Source: Pseudomonadota bacterium (GTDB taxonomy: Bacteria > Pseudomonadota > Alphaproteobacteria > Rhizobiales > Hyphomicrobiaceae). Taken from it: a stretch of 39,237 nt of DNA. The translations under genes were made by a program, and so were the position numbers. Of the stretch, positions 15,506 to 24,028 are shown piece by piece. The DNA lies in contig JAEZBZ010000196.1 in assembly GCA_023412745.1 (NCBI GenBank), positions 1 through 39,237 on the forward strand. Reading direction: 5' to 3'. The number at the start of each line of letters is the position of its first letter. Positions within the stretch are counted from its first letter, which is position 1. The notes beneath the pieces were generated by a model. That model did no database searches and had not been told where the DNA came from. It saw only the letters and a list, made by a program, of their open reading frames with translations.

Positions 15506-16558
15506 CTAACGGCCGGCCTTCGGCGCATGCGGGTCTTCTGCTTTCGGACGCCGCACTTCGTTGGTGGGCGAGAAGCCGTTGATCATCATATCCGGCGCGC
15601 TGGTGTTGTGGCGTGACGGAGAAACGCGGCCGAGCCAGAGATCCGTCACCTCGCCGCCCTTGAAGCTCATCACCGGATCTTCGCGCCAGCCCTTGGCGCC
15701 CTTGTCGCGCACGGCCACCCGCGCCGCGTCGTTGTTGAACTCGGTGATGTACATCGAGCGCAACGTCGCGAAGGGCGCGTCGGTGATCGGCTTATCGAAG
15801 GTCACATGCAGGGCGTGACGGTTCTGGTCGTTCTGCACCACTTGCACCGTTGCCGAACCGCCGCGCTCGAATGTCAGCGTGAATGTCATGGTCTTTGGAT
15901 CGAACGCGGCTTCCTTGATACGCACGATCGGCCGGCCGTCGTATTCAACCGGACCGATCAGGAACGACGTCCCGAACGCGGTGTTGTCCATGCCTTGCGG
16001 GGTCTTGGGACGCAGCCGCCAGTAGCCGTCCTGCGGATAGAACACCAGCATCTCCTCGCCGCCCATCGGCCGGATGTTCCAGAGCTGCACCAGATGCAGG
16101 TTTTCCTCGACGCGGTCGCCGACGCGCACCTTGGCCGTCGCCGGACGCCAGAAGGTCGGGAAGGTCATACCGACCAGCCAGAAATCCACCTGCTCATAGA
16201 AGGTGACGCGGCGCGGCGGCACGGGCGCTGCAAACACCGGATCGCCCGACATATCGCAATCGGTCCAGTCCGGCTCGAAGCTGTCACCGCGCATCATCGA
16301 GATATAGACCGGGTGCGCGGCCTCAATGCGGAAGCTTTTCACCTTCGGCGATTTCAGCGCGATACTGACGTTGTCCTTTTCTGCGCACAGCACCGCCTCG
16401 CTATCGTTCGAGGCTTCGACAGCCAGCAGCTCCTGGCGCGGCGGGCTGGTCGTCTTCGGGTTCGTTGTCTGGGACACGGCTGGCTCGATCGCAAGTGTGG
16501 GGAGGGCAAGCAGGCAGACACCCGCGGCGCGGGTCATCCGGTTAGTCCAGTTTCGCAT
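15506..16558 (-). CDS. Secreted protein of unknown function, third in the opgH-fkbM run
   Basis: I do not recognise this family. About 350 residues begin with a signal peptide (basic start, LLALPTLA core, AVS-QT cleavage). The mature part is rich in beta-type segments and aromatic residues, with two Cys (AVLCAEKD and WTDCDMS) that could form a disulphide. It looks like a periplasmic beta-sandwich protein. ATG 16558 has AGG about eight nt upstream; ATG 16564 is an alternative. The start overlaps the end of the FkbM gene by 17 nt, so expression is coupled to FkbM and probably to the OpgH-like synthase. A role in handling or modifying a periplasmic glucan is possible but inferred only from position. 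Confidence 0.75.
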   Translation of the reverse strand: MRNWTNRMTRAAGVCLLALPTLAIEPAVSQTTNPKTTSPPRQELLAVEASNDSEAVLCAEKDNVSIALKSPKVKSFRIEAAHPVYISMMRGDSFEPDWTDCDMSGDPVFAAPVPPRRVTFYEQVDFWLVGMTFPTFWRPATAKVRVGDRVEENLHLVQLWNIRPMGGEEMLVFYPQDGYWRLRPKTPQGMDNTAFGTSFLIGPVEYDGRPIVRIKEAAFDPKTMTFTLTFERGGSATVQVVQNDQNRHALHVTFDKPITDAPFATLRSMYITEFNNDAARVAVRDKGAKGWREDPVMSFKGGEVTDLWLGRVSPSRHNTSAPDMMINGFSPTNEVRRPKAEDPHAPKAGR

Positions 16559-17315
16559 AAACATCGCCTGAGTTGGCTTCATGGGGCAGGTTCATCAGCT
16601 TATCGCGCATGCGATCGGCCGAAACCCATCCCTCGAAGGTGAATATCTGGCTTTCGCCCAGCGCCACATTGAATGAGTAGCCGCCGAGCGACTTTAGCCG
16701 CTCCAGGCAACGCACGGCGACGTCGCGCTGGATCGTGGTGAATTCAAAAGACAGAGCCGGCAGGGCAATACTGAGGCCATCGAGCACATCGGCCTCGAAG
16801 CCCTCTACATCGACCTTGACGAAACGCGGCTGGCCGTGGCGCCGGATCAGCTCATCCAGCGTGGTCACCGCGACTTCGATGGTCTTGTCCCACACCTGCC
16901 CCTCCCAACCGCCGGCACCGTCGGCGGCCTGGATGAACGCGCCTGAAGCAGTGGTCACCGTAGGGTTGGCGGAATTGACGTGCAGCGACAGCTTGCCCGG
17001 GCTCGGACCGCAGGCGGCCTCGACCAGCGTAACAGCGGCGTCGCCGTCATAGATGGCGCGGATCGCGGCAGCGCAATCTGGCTGCGGCTCCAGCGCGACG
17101 ACCAGGGCACCGAGCCGGCGGAAGGCGCCGATGCGATCACCGACGTGGCTGCCAATATCGAACGCCAGATCGCCCGCACCGACGAACCCGGCATACAGCC
17201 GGTCCATCGCGGCATCGCGCGGCGCGTCACCGTAGTAAACCTCGAACGAGCGCGCTAGCCGGGCAAAGCGCGGGTCGCGCCGGAGAGCAGCCAATCTATC
17301 GTGGACTGTGGTCAT
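16542..17315 (-). CDS. FkbM family SAM-dependent methyltransferase
   Basis: About 257 residues. The SAM-binding motif I is FDIGSHVGD near residue 50, followed by the acidic strand end VALEPQPD and the family hallmark FVKVDVEGFEADVLDG near residue 160. FkbM-type enzymes methylate hydroxyls, often on sugars or polyketides. Start ATG 17315 is preferred over GTG 17333 since the family similarity begins just after it. It lies 38 nt downstream of the OpgH-like gene and overlaps the following secreted-protein gene, so a glycan is a plausible substrate (inference). Confidence 0.88.
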   Translation of the reverse strand: MTTVHDRLAALRRDPRFARLARSFEVYYGDAPRDAAMDRLYAGFVGAGDLAFDIGSHVGDRIGAFRRLGALVVALEPQPDCAAAIRAIYDGDAAVTLVEAACGPSPGKLSLHVNSANPTVTTASGAFIQAADGAGGWEGQVWDKTIEVAVTTLDELIRRHGQPRFVKVDVEGFEADVLDGLSIALPALSFEFTTIQRDVAVRCLERLKSLGGYSFNVALGESQIFTFEGWVSADRMRDKLMNLPHEANSGDVYAKLD

Positions 17316-17353
17316 CGGCCTGTCTGCCCTCACGTCACGTCACGTGTGTCGCT

Positions 17354-19156
17354 TCACGCCTGCTGCACCGCTCGGATTTCCTTCGGCGGGTCGAAGTCCT
17401 CCGGGATACCGCACAAACCGGCGGACTTCATGGCACGGCCCAGCGCCGGATTGGCGGTGGTGACGCCGAACGGCACCGCCAGCAGATATCCCGCCGTCAG
17501 CGGCAGGCTCCACAGCAGCACGGTCGGCGAAATGACGGCAAGCGCGCCGCACACCACGATGCCGAAGGCAAGCTGCGGCCACATCGCCGACAGCGCCGTG
17601 CGCCACGAGATGCCGTAGGCGTCGCGCGACTGACCGGACCACGTGACCGATTTGCCAAATAGCAGCCCGATCATGAAGATTGATGTGCGGATGGTCGACA
17701 CCGCGCCCTGCAGGAACGAGAACACAAGCTCGATGATCGCGCTGGCCGCGAAACGCAGCGCGCCACCATAGCGAGCCATGCCGCCGCGCGTCAGCACCGC
17801 ATCGGCGAGACCGGCGAGCTTGGGGCTCAGATACATGGTGAAGAACGCGATATACAGCGCGATCGCGAGCGACGCTGGAAAATCGGTGATCGCTTGCGCC
17901 TGCCATGCCGCCACCGGCAACAGACCTATCATCAGCGTCCAGGCCGGAATACCGAGGAACATCAGGATCGCCCAGACGAGCTGAAACCGGCTCATCGGGA
18001 GCAAGCCGGGCAGATCGAGCAGCTTCACGTACTGCATGTTGCCTTGGCACCAGCGCACGTCGCGCTGGATGAAGTCGAGCATCGTCGGCGGGTTTTCCTC
18101 CCACGATCCGCGCTCTTCCGGCAGCACGCGCACTTCATAGCCGGCGCGTCGCATCAGCGTCGCCTCGACCTGATCATGCGACAGTACGTGTCCGCCAAGT
18201 GGGGGCTTTCCCGGCAGCACCGGCAGATGGCACTGCTCGGCGAACGGCTTGATCCGCACCAGCGCGTTGTGGCCCCAGAACGGCCCGCACTCGCCGACCC
18301 ACCATGCCTGCCCCATGGTGTAGGAGCGCATGCCGTGGCGCATGCCGAACTGGAAGATCCGCGCGAAGGCACTTTCCGACGGCATGCCGACGACGAGGCT
18401 CTGCAGGATGCCGAGCCGCGGATGCGCCTGCATGATGCGCACCAGCCGCACGATAGCCTCGCCCGACATCAGGCTGTCGGCGTCGAGCGGCAGCATAAGC
18501 TCGAACTCGGCGCCCCAGCGCTCGCAGAAGTCACGGACGTTGCCGGCCTTGTAGCCGGTGTTCTCGGTACGTCGACGGTATATCACCTGGTCGGGATCGG
18601 CGAGCGTCGTGCGCCACGCATCAGCCGCGGCTTCCTCGGCCGCGCCGACATCCGGCTTGTTGGTATCGCTCAGGACGAAATAGCAGAACTTGTCGCCCTG
18701 CCCGGTGGCGTCGAGACTATCCTTGACGGTTTTCAATCGCAGGAAGGCGCGGGCCGGATCCTCGTTGCGTAGCGTCATCAAGACTGCGGTGCGAATGGCA
18801 AGCGGCGTCTCGATATCGGCTGCCTTGGCGAACGGCGCCACCTGGGAGATCGGATCGCGGGCACCATGCAGCAGCCACAAGCCGATAACGGAGTTCCAGA
18901 ACCCCAGCACCGTCCACGGCGACCCGATCGCAAACGCGACCATCATCACCATATCAACCAGGGTCCAGCCACCGGCCGCCAGCACGGTGCCGACGCCCCA
19001 CAACAGGCCAAAGTAGGTCAGGACGTTGAGGGTAACCATGATCAGCCGCCGACGGCCAAGCTCATCAATGGACTGCGTCCCCGTCGGCGTAGTAAGCACA
19101 GCCGTATTATCGGCAGCCGTCCGCATGGGCGTCGCGATCTCCTGGCGCTCAGTCAT
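17354..19156 (-). CDS. opgH: OpgH/MdoH-like membrane glucan glucosyltransferase
   Basis: 600 residues. Two hydrophobic segments near residues 35-90 precede a GT2 catalytic domain containing VLMTLRNEDP, the metal site PLDADSLM (about 225), GHNALVR, SHDQVEA and the acceptor motif QRDVRWCQGN (about 365). Several more membrane segments follow (about 385-520). This pattern is that of OpgH/MdoH, which polymerises UDP-glucose into periplasmic beta-glucans. It is shorter than E. coli OpgH (about 850). ATG 19156 has AAGGA nine nt upstream. No opgG partner is next to it; instead FkbM and an unknown secreted protein follow, and an NdvA-type exporter lies 7 kb away on the other strand. Confidence 0.9.
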   Translation of the reverse strand: MTERQEIATPMRTAADNTAVLTTPTGTQSIDELGRRRLIMVTLNVLTYFGLLWGVGTVLAAGGWTLVDMVMMVAFAIGSPWTVLGFWNSVIGLWLLHGARDPISQVAPFAKAADIETPLAIRTAVLMTLRNEDPARAFLRLKTVKDSLDATGQGDKFCYFVLSDTNKPDVGAAEEAAADAWRTTLADPDQVIYRRRTENTGYKAGNVRDFCERWGAEFELMLPLDADSLMSGEAIVRLVRIMQAHPRLGILQSLVVGMPSESAFARIFQFGMRHGMRSYTMGQAWWVGECGPFWGHNALVRIKPFAEQCHLPVLPGKPPLGGHVLSHDQVEATLMRRAGYEVRVLPEERGSWEENPPTMLDFIQRDVRWCQGNMQYVKLLDLPGLLPMSRFQLVWAILMFLGIPAWTLMIGLLPVAAWQAQAITDFPASLAIALYIAFFTMYLSPKLAGLADAVLTRGGMARYGGALRFAASAIIELVFSFLQGAVSTIRTSIFMIGLLFGKSVTWSGQSRDAYGISWRTALSAMWPQLAFGIVVCGALAVISPTVLLWSLPLTAGYLLAVPFGVTTANPALGRAMKSAGLCGIPEDFDPPKEIRAVQQA

Positions 19157-19211
19157 GGTGCACTATCCTTGAAGACGGCCATCGATAACCGTCAGTGGTG
19201 GATGATTTGAT

Positions 19212-20219
19212 ATGACGTCAACGGCAGGTCGTGAAAAGGGCCGTACAGCGCGTGCTGTGTGGTATACCGCCGAAAACACGGTTGAACTGCGAACGGAAGA
19301 GTTGGACGAACCAACCGCCAGCGAGGTTGTTGTTCGCTCGCTATTCAGCGCGATAAGTCGCGGCACGGAACGTCTCATCATGGGCGGAGGCGTATCTCAG
19401 AGCGATTGGGACCGCATGCGCGCGCCCTTGCAAGCCGGTTCCTTTCCATATCCGGTGAAATATGGCTATAGCGCGACTGGCGTAATCGAACAGGGCCCGT
19501 CAGCGCTCCTTGGTCGCACCGTATTCGTGTTGCACCCGCACCAGGATTTGTTCGTCGCCCCCGCCGACATGGCTGTTCCGCTACCGGATGGTCTGCCGCC
19601 CCGCCGCGCGACACTCGCTGCCAACATGGAAACGGCACTGAACGCCGTTTGGGATTCCGGCTGCGGACCGGCCGACCGCGTCGTGGTGGTCGGCGGCGGC
19701 ATCGTCGGGCTATTGGTTGCTTATCTCGCCGGCCGGTTGCCGGGCGCCGAGGTGACATTGGTGGATGTCGCGCCCGAACGGCGGGCGTTGGCTGAGCATC
19801 TCGGCGTTCGCTTTGCCGATCCGGCAACCGCGCCGCCCGACGCCGACACCATCTTTCACACCAGCGCCAGCGCGCCGGGGCTTGCCACCGCGATCGGCTG
19901 CGCCGGCATGGAAGCCACCATTGTCGAACTGAGCTGGTATGGCGATGGCGCAGTCCCGGCGCCTCTTGGCGGCTCATTTCACAGCCGCAGGCTTCGGTTC
20001 ATCTCGTCCCAGGTCGGGCAGATTTCACCGTCGCGGCGGCCGCGCTGGACCTACCGGCGCCGCCTTGAAGCGGCCTTGTCGATGCTGCACGACGCGACGC
20101 TCGATGCGCTGCTCACCGAGGAATTCGATTTCGCCGACGCCCCCACCCGCTTGCCGCAAGCATTGGCGCCGGGTGCGCCGGGCCTTGCCCCGATCATTCG
20201 CTACCCCAAAACAAACTAA
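19212..20219 (+). CDS. BchC-like medium-chain dehydrogenase without zinc ligands
   Basis: 335 residues of the medium-chain dehydrogenase fold. The nucleotide-binding loop is VVVGGGIVGLLVA near residue 160, with an acidic end VTLVDVAP. The N-terminal lobe reads SAISRGTERL and KYGYSATG where zinc alcohol dehydrogenases have GxCGTD and GHE, so catalytic zinc ligands are absent, as is the four-Cys structural zinc loop. It resembles the BchC branch but is not next to photosynthesis genes. It is the first gene of a tight run with the PTPS-like, GT4 and methyltransferase genes and is divergent from opgH across 55 nt. It probably oxidises or reduces a hydroxyl of a pathway intermediate. Databases may call it 'zinc-binding', which the sequence does not support. 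Confidence 0.82.
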   Translation: MTSTAGREKGRTARAVWYTAENTVELRTEELDEPTASEVVVRSLFSAISRGTERLIMGGGVSQSDWDRMRAPLQAGSFPYPVKYGYSATGVIEQGPSALLGRTVFVLHPHQDLFVAPADMAVPLPDGLPPRRATLAANMETALNAVWDSGCGPADRVVVVGGGIVGLLVAYLAGRLPGAEVTLVDVAPERRALAEHLGVRFADPATAPPDADTIFHTSASAPGLATAIGCAGMEATIVELSWYGDGAVPAPLGGSFHSRRLRFISSQVGQISPSRRPRWTYRRRLEAALSMLHDATLDALLTEEFDFADAPTRLPQALAPGAPGLAPIIRYPKTN

Positions 20220-20236
20220 ACCCACGAAAGGTGGCC

Positions 20237-20638
20237 ATGTACGCCGTTGAAGTCCGCGATCGCATCATGATCGCTCACAGCCTGCCGGATCCGTTTTTCG
20301 GCCCGGCCCAGGGCATGCACGGGGCGACGTTCGTCGTCGATGTCGCCTTCTTCCGCGAAACGCTGACCGCACAGAACGTGGTCGTCGATATCGGCGCGGC
20401 GCTCGACGTACTGAACAGGACGCTGAAGCCCCTCGCCTACCAGAACCTCGACACGCTCGCTCAGTTCAAAGGCAAGCTGACGACCACCGAATTCCTGTGC
20501 CGGCACATCTTCGATGCCGTCTCGCAAGCCGCCCGCGACGGCGCGCTTGGAGAGGATGGCAAGGGCCTGTCACGCATTCGCGTTATGCTGCACGAGACCG
20601 ATCTCGCCCGCGCCTGGTTTGAGGGGCCCATCTCGTGA
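20237..20638 (+). CDS. Divergent 6-pyruvoyl-tetrahydropterin synthase / QueD homologue
   Basis: 133 residues matching the PTPS fold in length and order. Against E. coli QueD (from memory), the first zinc His (IAHS) and second (MHGA) remain, but the third (HGH) is Ala. The catalytic Cys just before it is absent, and the Asp-His of LDHHYLN is replaced (LAYQNLD). The Glu of the substrate anchor (LHETD) remains. It is therefore unlikely to perform the QueD or PTPS reaction in the usual way. ATG 20237 follows AAAGG. The stop overlaps the next start (GTGA). Context suggests a role on a pterin- or pyrimidine-like intermediate. Annotation as 6-carboxytetrahydropterin synthase should be treated with caution. 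Confidence 0.85.
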   Translation: MYAVEVRDRIMIAHSLPDPFFGPAQGMHGATFVVDVAFFRETLTAQNVVVDIGAALDVLNRTLKPLAYQNLDTLAQFKGKLTTTEFLCRHIFDAVSQAARDGALGEDGKGLSRIRVMLHETDLARAWFEGPIS

Positions 20639-21681
20639 TCGACGTTGCTTTTGTCATCCCCGGCGACATCAACTCCCTGACCGGTGGCTATGCCTATGAT
20701 CGCGAGGTCCTGCGGCGGCTGCCCGGCCTCGGCTTTGCGGCGCGTCATGTGGCGCTGCCCGCTAACTATCCAGAACCGACCGCCGACGACCTCCAGGAAA
20801 CCGCGCGTATTCTCTCAGAGTTGCCGCCGTCTACCATTCTGCTGATCGATGGTCTGGCATTCGGCGCAATGCCGGAAAGTCTTGTCTCGCAGATCCGCCA
20901 GCCGATCGTCGCGCTGGTGCATCATCCGCTGGGCTATGAGACTGGCCTTGCGCCCGAGCGCGCGGCCGCGTTGATCGCCAACGAACGCGCCGCGCTCACC
21001 TTCGCGCGCCGTGTCGTCGTCACCAGCCCGCTGACAAAACGGCTGCTGGCTTCGGAGTTCGGCGTGCCAGTCAGCGCTATCACGGTTGCAGTGCCGGGCA
21101 CGGAAAAGGCGCCGCGGTCCATCGCGCAAAGCCAGCCCCTGCATCTGCTGTCGGTCGGATCAGTATCGCAACGCAAAGCCTTCGATGTCCTGGTCGATGC
21201 ACTGGCGCCGCTGCGCGATCTCGACTGGCGGTTAACCATCGCCGGTTCACTCGCCCGCGACGCGGCTGCGGTCGAAACGTTAAAAAGCGCCATTGCACGG
21301 CACGAGTTCCAAAAGCGCATCTCCCTGCCCGGTGAACTACGCGCACCGCGTCTGGCCAAGCTCTACGCGGGCGCCGGGGCATTCGTCCTGCCGTCGCTAT
21401 TCGAGGGCTATGGCATGGTGCTCGGCGAAGCCATGGCGCGCGGCCTGCCGATCGTTTGCACCACCGGCGGCGCGGCGGCCGAAACCGTGCCCAACACCGC
21501 CTCGCTAAAAGTGCCGCCGGGAGATACCGCCGCACTCACCGATGCATTGGGCAAGCTGCTGCGCGATGCCGACCTGCGCCAGCGGCTGTCGGATGCGTCC
21601 TGGAAAACCGGCAGCCGCCTACCGGATTGGGGCGATACCGCACTGTATATGGCTGCCGTAATCAGGGAGGTCAGGCTGTGA
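20635..21681 (+). CDS. GT4 family glycosyltransferase (pterin-like cluster)
   Basis: 348 residues of the GT-B fold. The N-terminal domain has LTGGYAYDREVL and VALVHHPLGYE. The C-terminal domain has LLSVGSVSQRKAFD (nucleotide-sugar side) and the E-x7-E motif EGYGMVLGE near residue 257. It is cytoplasmic, with no membrane segment. GTG start overlaps the PTPS-like stop by four nt, and its own stop overlaps the methyltransferase start, so the four genes are co-translated. A clear paralogue lies at 35912-36994. The donor and acceptor are unknown; the neighbours suggest glycosylation of a small GTP-derived metabolite. Confidence 0.88.
   Translation: MIDVAFVIPGDINSLTGGYAYDREVLRRLPGLGFAARHVALPANYPEPTADDLQETARILSELPPSTILLIDGLAFGAMPESLVSQIRQPIVALVHHPLGYETGLAPERAAALIANERAALTFARRVVVTSPLTKRLLASEFGVPVSAITVAVPGTEKAPRSIAQSQPLHLLSVGSVSQRKAFDVLVDALAPLRDLDWRLTIAGSLARDAAAVETLKSAIARHEFQKRISLPGELRAPRLAKLYAGAGAFVLPSLFEGYGMVLGEAMARGLPIVCTTGGAAAETVPNTASLKVPPGDTAALTDALGKLLRDADLRQRLSDASWKTGSRLPDWGDTALYMAAVIREVRL
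21665..21670 (+). promoter_or_regulatory. Shine-Dalgarno GGGAGG for GTG start 21678
   Basis: GGGAGG lies seven nt before GTG 21678, inside the 3' end of the glycosyltransferase gene. It fixes the methyltransferase start there; the open frame itself extends further upstream (to 21456) within the glycosyltransferase gene. Confidence 0.75.
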
Positions 21682-22484
21682 GCGGATTTTCGCCGGATTG
21701 GCTGGCATTGCGTGAACCTGCCGACCACGGCTCGGTCAACGCGCAGGTGCGCGAGGCTTGCGTGCGCGCCTTCGAAGGGCGCGAGATGTTGCGCATCGTC
21801 GATCTCGGCTCGGGCACCGGATCAAACCTGCGCGCCCTGTCACCGGCGATCACGATACCGCAACACTGGACGCTGGTCGATTACGATGAGGCCCTGCTTT
21901 CGGTCGCCAAGGCGCGCGCCGGCGCATGCGCCGCTGGCAACGTCGAGGTCGCGTATCAGCAGGCAAACCTCTCCGATGGCAGCATCGCGTCGCTGATCGC
22001 CGAGGCCGACCTGGTGACCGCCTCGGCGCTGTTCGATCTGGTGTCGGTTGATGTCATCGAACGGATCACGAGCGACATCGCGGCCAAAGGTTGCGCCTTC
22101 TACACGGTGCTGACCTATGACGGCCTCGCAAGCTGGCTGCCGGAACATCCGGCGGATAACGCCATGCGCGACGCCTTCAACACCCACCAGCGCAGCGACA
22201 AAGGCTTCGGCCTCGCCGCCGGACCAGACGCCACCCAGGCGCTGGCAACCGCGTTCATGGCACTCGGCTATACGGTACGTCGCGGCATGAGCCCGTGGGT
22301 GCTCGACCAGAGCTACGCGGTCCTGCGCCAGGAGGTCGATCGCGGTTGGGCCGCCGCCGTGCGAGAGACCAACGCGGTTCCCGTGCAGGACATCGACGAC
22401 TGGCTGAATCATCGCCTTGGTCATCCGGAAGCCGTCACCATCGTCGGCCACGAGGATCTGCTGGCGCTGCCGCCCGTGCACTGA
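21678..22484 (+). CDS. Class I SAM-dependent methyltransferase
   Basis: 268 residues. Motif I is VDLGSGTGSNL (about 42), motif II acidic end LVDYDEA (about 70), and motif IV-like LVTASALFDLVS (about 115). The C-terminal half is not one I can match to a defined methyltransferase subfamily. GTG start overlaps the glycosyltransferase stop (GTGA) and has a strong GGGAGG site. It is the last gene of the dehydrogenase/PTPS-like/GT4/methyltransferase operon and ends 17 nt before the converging cytochrome b561 gene. Probably methylates the small molecule made by this operon (inference). Confidence 0.87.
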   Translation: MSGFSPDWLALREPADHGSVNAQVREACVRAFEGREMLRIVDLGSGTGSNLRALSPAITIPQHWTLVDYDEALLSVAKARAGACAAGNVEVAYQQANLSDGSIASLIAEADLVTASALFDLVSVDVIERITSDIAAKGCAFYTVLTYDGLASWLPEHPADNAMRDAFNTHQRSDKGFGLAAGPDATQALATAFMALGYTVRRGMSPWVLDQSYAVLRQEVDRGWAAAVRETNAVPVQDIDDWLNHRLGHPEAVTIVGHEDLLALPPVH

Positions 22485-22501
22485 GAACCGGGAATCCGGG
22501 G

Positions 22502-23068
22502 TCAGCCCAGCATCCGCCGCAACACGTTATCCTTGCGCACGAAGTGATGGAATAGCGCCATGCCCGCATGCATCGCGATCAGCGCGAGAAATGCCCAGGC
22601 GAGCATGCCGTGCCACCACAGCACGCGGGCGGCCGCGGCTTCATCGGGCGAGGCCAACGCGGGCAGCGAGAACAGGCCGAAGATATCGAGCGCCGGATAA
22701 TAGGACACGCCGAGCCAGCCGAGCAGCGGCATGGCGATGACACAGACGTAAAGCAGTCCGTGCACGATACGCGAGCCCGCGACCTGCCAGCCTTCAAGAC
22801 TTGGCTCCGGCGACGGCGCGCCGCGCACCAGCCGATAGGCGAGCCGAGCGAGCACGATCCACAGCAACGTGAAACCAGCCAGCTTGTGCGCGCTGTAGAG
22901 GTTGTTGGTGGTGTCGTCCCAGATATCGAGCGTGTTGCCGCGATAGGCCATCGCGAACCCAACTGGGATCATCACCAAAACGAACGCGACCGTAATCCAG
23001 TGAAACATCCTGGCCGTGCGACTGTAGCGTTCTATGTCCTGAGGCTGGTCGCGTCCCTTATCAGTCAT
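22502..23068 (-). CDS. Cytochrome b561 family protein
   Basis: 188 residues with four hydrophobic segments and the usual haem-ligand histidines: RMFHW (first helix), AHKLAGF (second), IVHGLLY (third) and MHAGMALFHHF (fourth). These inner-membrane di-haem proteins move electrons between quinol and other carriers. ATG overlaps the upstream RibD-like stop by four nt (ATGA), so the two are co-translated. The coupling to a RibD-type reductase is odd for a housekeeping cytochrome and hints at a redox step for the same pathway. Confidence 0.9.
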   Translation of the reverse strand: MTDKGRDQPQDIERYSRTARMFHWITVAFVLVMIPVGFAMAYRGNTLDIWDDTTNNLYSAHKLAGFTLLWIVLARLAYRLVRGAPSPEPSLEGWQVAGSRIVHGLLYVCVIAMPLLGWLGVSYYPALDIFGLFSLPALASPDEAAAARVLWWHGMLAWAFLALIAMHAGMALFHHFVRKDNVLRRMLG

Positions 23069-23844
23069 CCCGATCTCCCGTCGTCAGATCTGAGGTCGCA
23101 ATCGAACAACACATCACCGTCGGCAAGCATATAGACGCGGGTCAGCGGCCGCCTTGCGTGTTTAAGACTGGCGATCGGATTCAGTTCCAAACCGGTCTGG
23201 CCGGACCCGATGATCATCGGCGCTACCAGCACGTGCAGGCGGTCGACGGCATCGGCATCGATGAACTGGGAAATCGTCCGTGCACCGCCTTCGATCAGCA
23301 GGCGCTTCAGTCCGCGCTCGAACAATGCCGCCACGATGCTCGCGGGCCTGATTTGCTGGACCGCACGCGGCAGAAGGATGACGTCAATCCCCTCCGGCAT
23401 CGGCGCATCGCAGGCGCGCACCACGATCCGGCGTACGCCATCATCATTTAGGCATTTGATGCCATGCGGCAGTCGACCGTTCGGATCGATGACGACGCGG
23501 GCCGGATGCCGCCCCGGCACGCGGCGCACGTTGAGCATCGGATCGTCAGCCAGCACCGTACCGACGCCGACCACCACCGCGTCCACGCTGGCCCGCAATC
23601 GATGCAGATGATCCAGCGCAGCCTCGCGATTGATCCAGCGGCTTTCTCCGGTTGGCGTAGCAATTCGTCCGTCCAGCGACTGCCCGAGTTGTGCAACCAC
23701 GAACGGGCGGTCCGGGGATGCTTCACGGATGGCACGGCATGGATCGTCGTCGGGACAAGCGGCGGCCGCCGGATCGCAGCCACCATTGGTCGAAGCATTG
23801 ACTGCCCCGATCTGGCCAGGTTCCGGCTGGCTTGCGCGCGACAT
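23065..23844 (-). CDS. RibD C-terminal-type (pyrimidine/DHFR-fold) reductase, stand-alone
   Basis: About 259 residues. A low-complexity N-terminus with three Cys (about 20-40) is followed by a RibD_C domain: VVAQLGQSLDGRIAT (about 50), SRWIN, VVGVGTVLADDPMLNVR (about 95) and LLIEGGART (about 195). These are the NADPH- and substrate-binding motifs of 5-amino-6-ribosylamino-uracil reductases. The RibD deaminase half (HAE and CxxC zinc motifs) is absent, so this is a reductase-only member. Such proteins act in riboflavin synthesis in some organisms and in specialised pathways in others. It is co-translated with cytochrome b561 and sits between the PTPS-like operon and a GTP cyclohydrolase II, which favours a dedicated pathway. 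Confidence 0.87.
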   Translation of the reverse strand: MSRASQPEPGQIGAVNASTNGGCDPAAAACPDDDPCRAIREASPDRPFVVAQLGQSLDGRIATPTGESRWINREAALDHLHRLRASVDAVVVGVGTVLADDPMLNVRRVPGRHPARVVIDPNGRLPHGIKCLNDDGVRRIVVRACDAPMPEGIDVILLPRAVQQIRPASIVAALFERGLKRLLIEGGARTISQFIDADAVDRLHVLVAPMIIGSGQTGLELNPIASLKHARRPLTRVYMLADGDVLFDCDLRSDDGRSG

Positions 23845-24028
23845 GGTCTCACCGGTTCGCGTGTGCAGCTGACTCTCCCGCGCCGCTCAATAGCTGCGGC
23901 CGATTGGATTGCATTCGATTAGGGCGACGCGCGCTCCAGAGCAAGATGCTATACAGCGTGCCGCCCAACTGTGGCTGACTTATGCATATAACGTCCTCAC
24001 CTATGCTGCGTCTGCGCGTGATCGACCG

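Noticed and set aside
15806..16642. A 278-codon + strand open frame opposite the secreted unknown protein
   Set aside because: The minus-strand frame has a signal peptide and coupled start with FkbM; the + frame is His/Arg-rich and without a ribosome-binding site.
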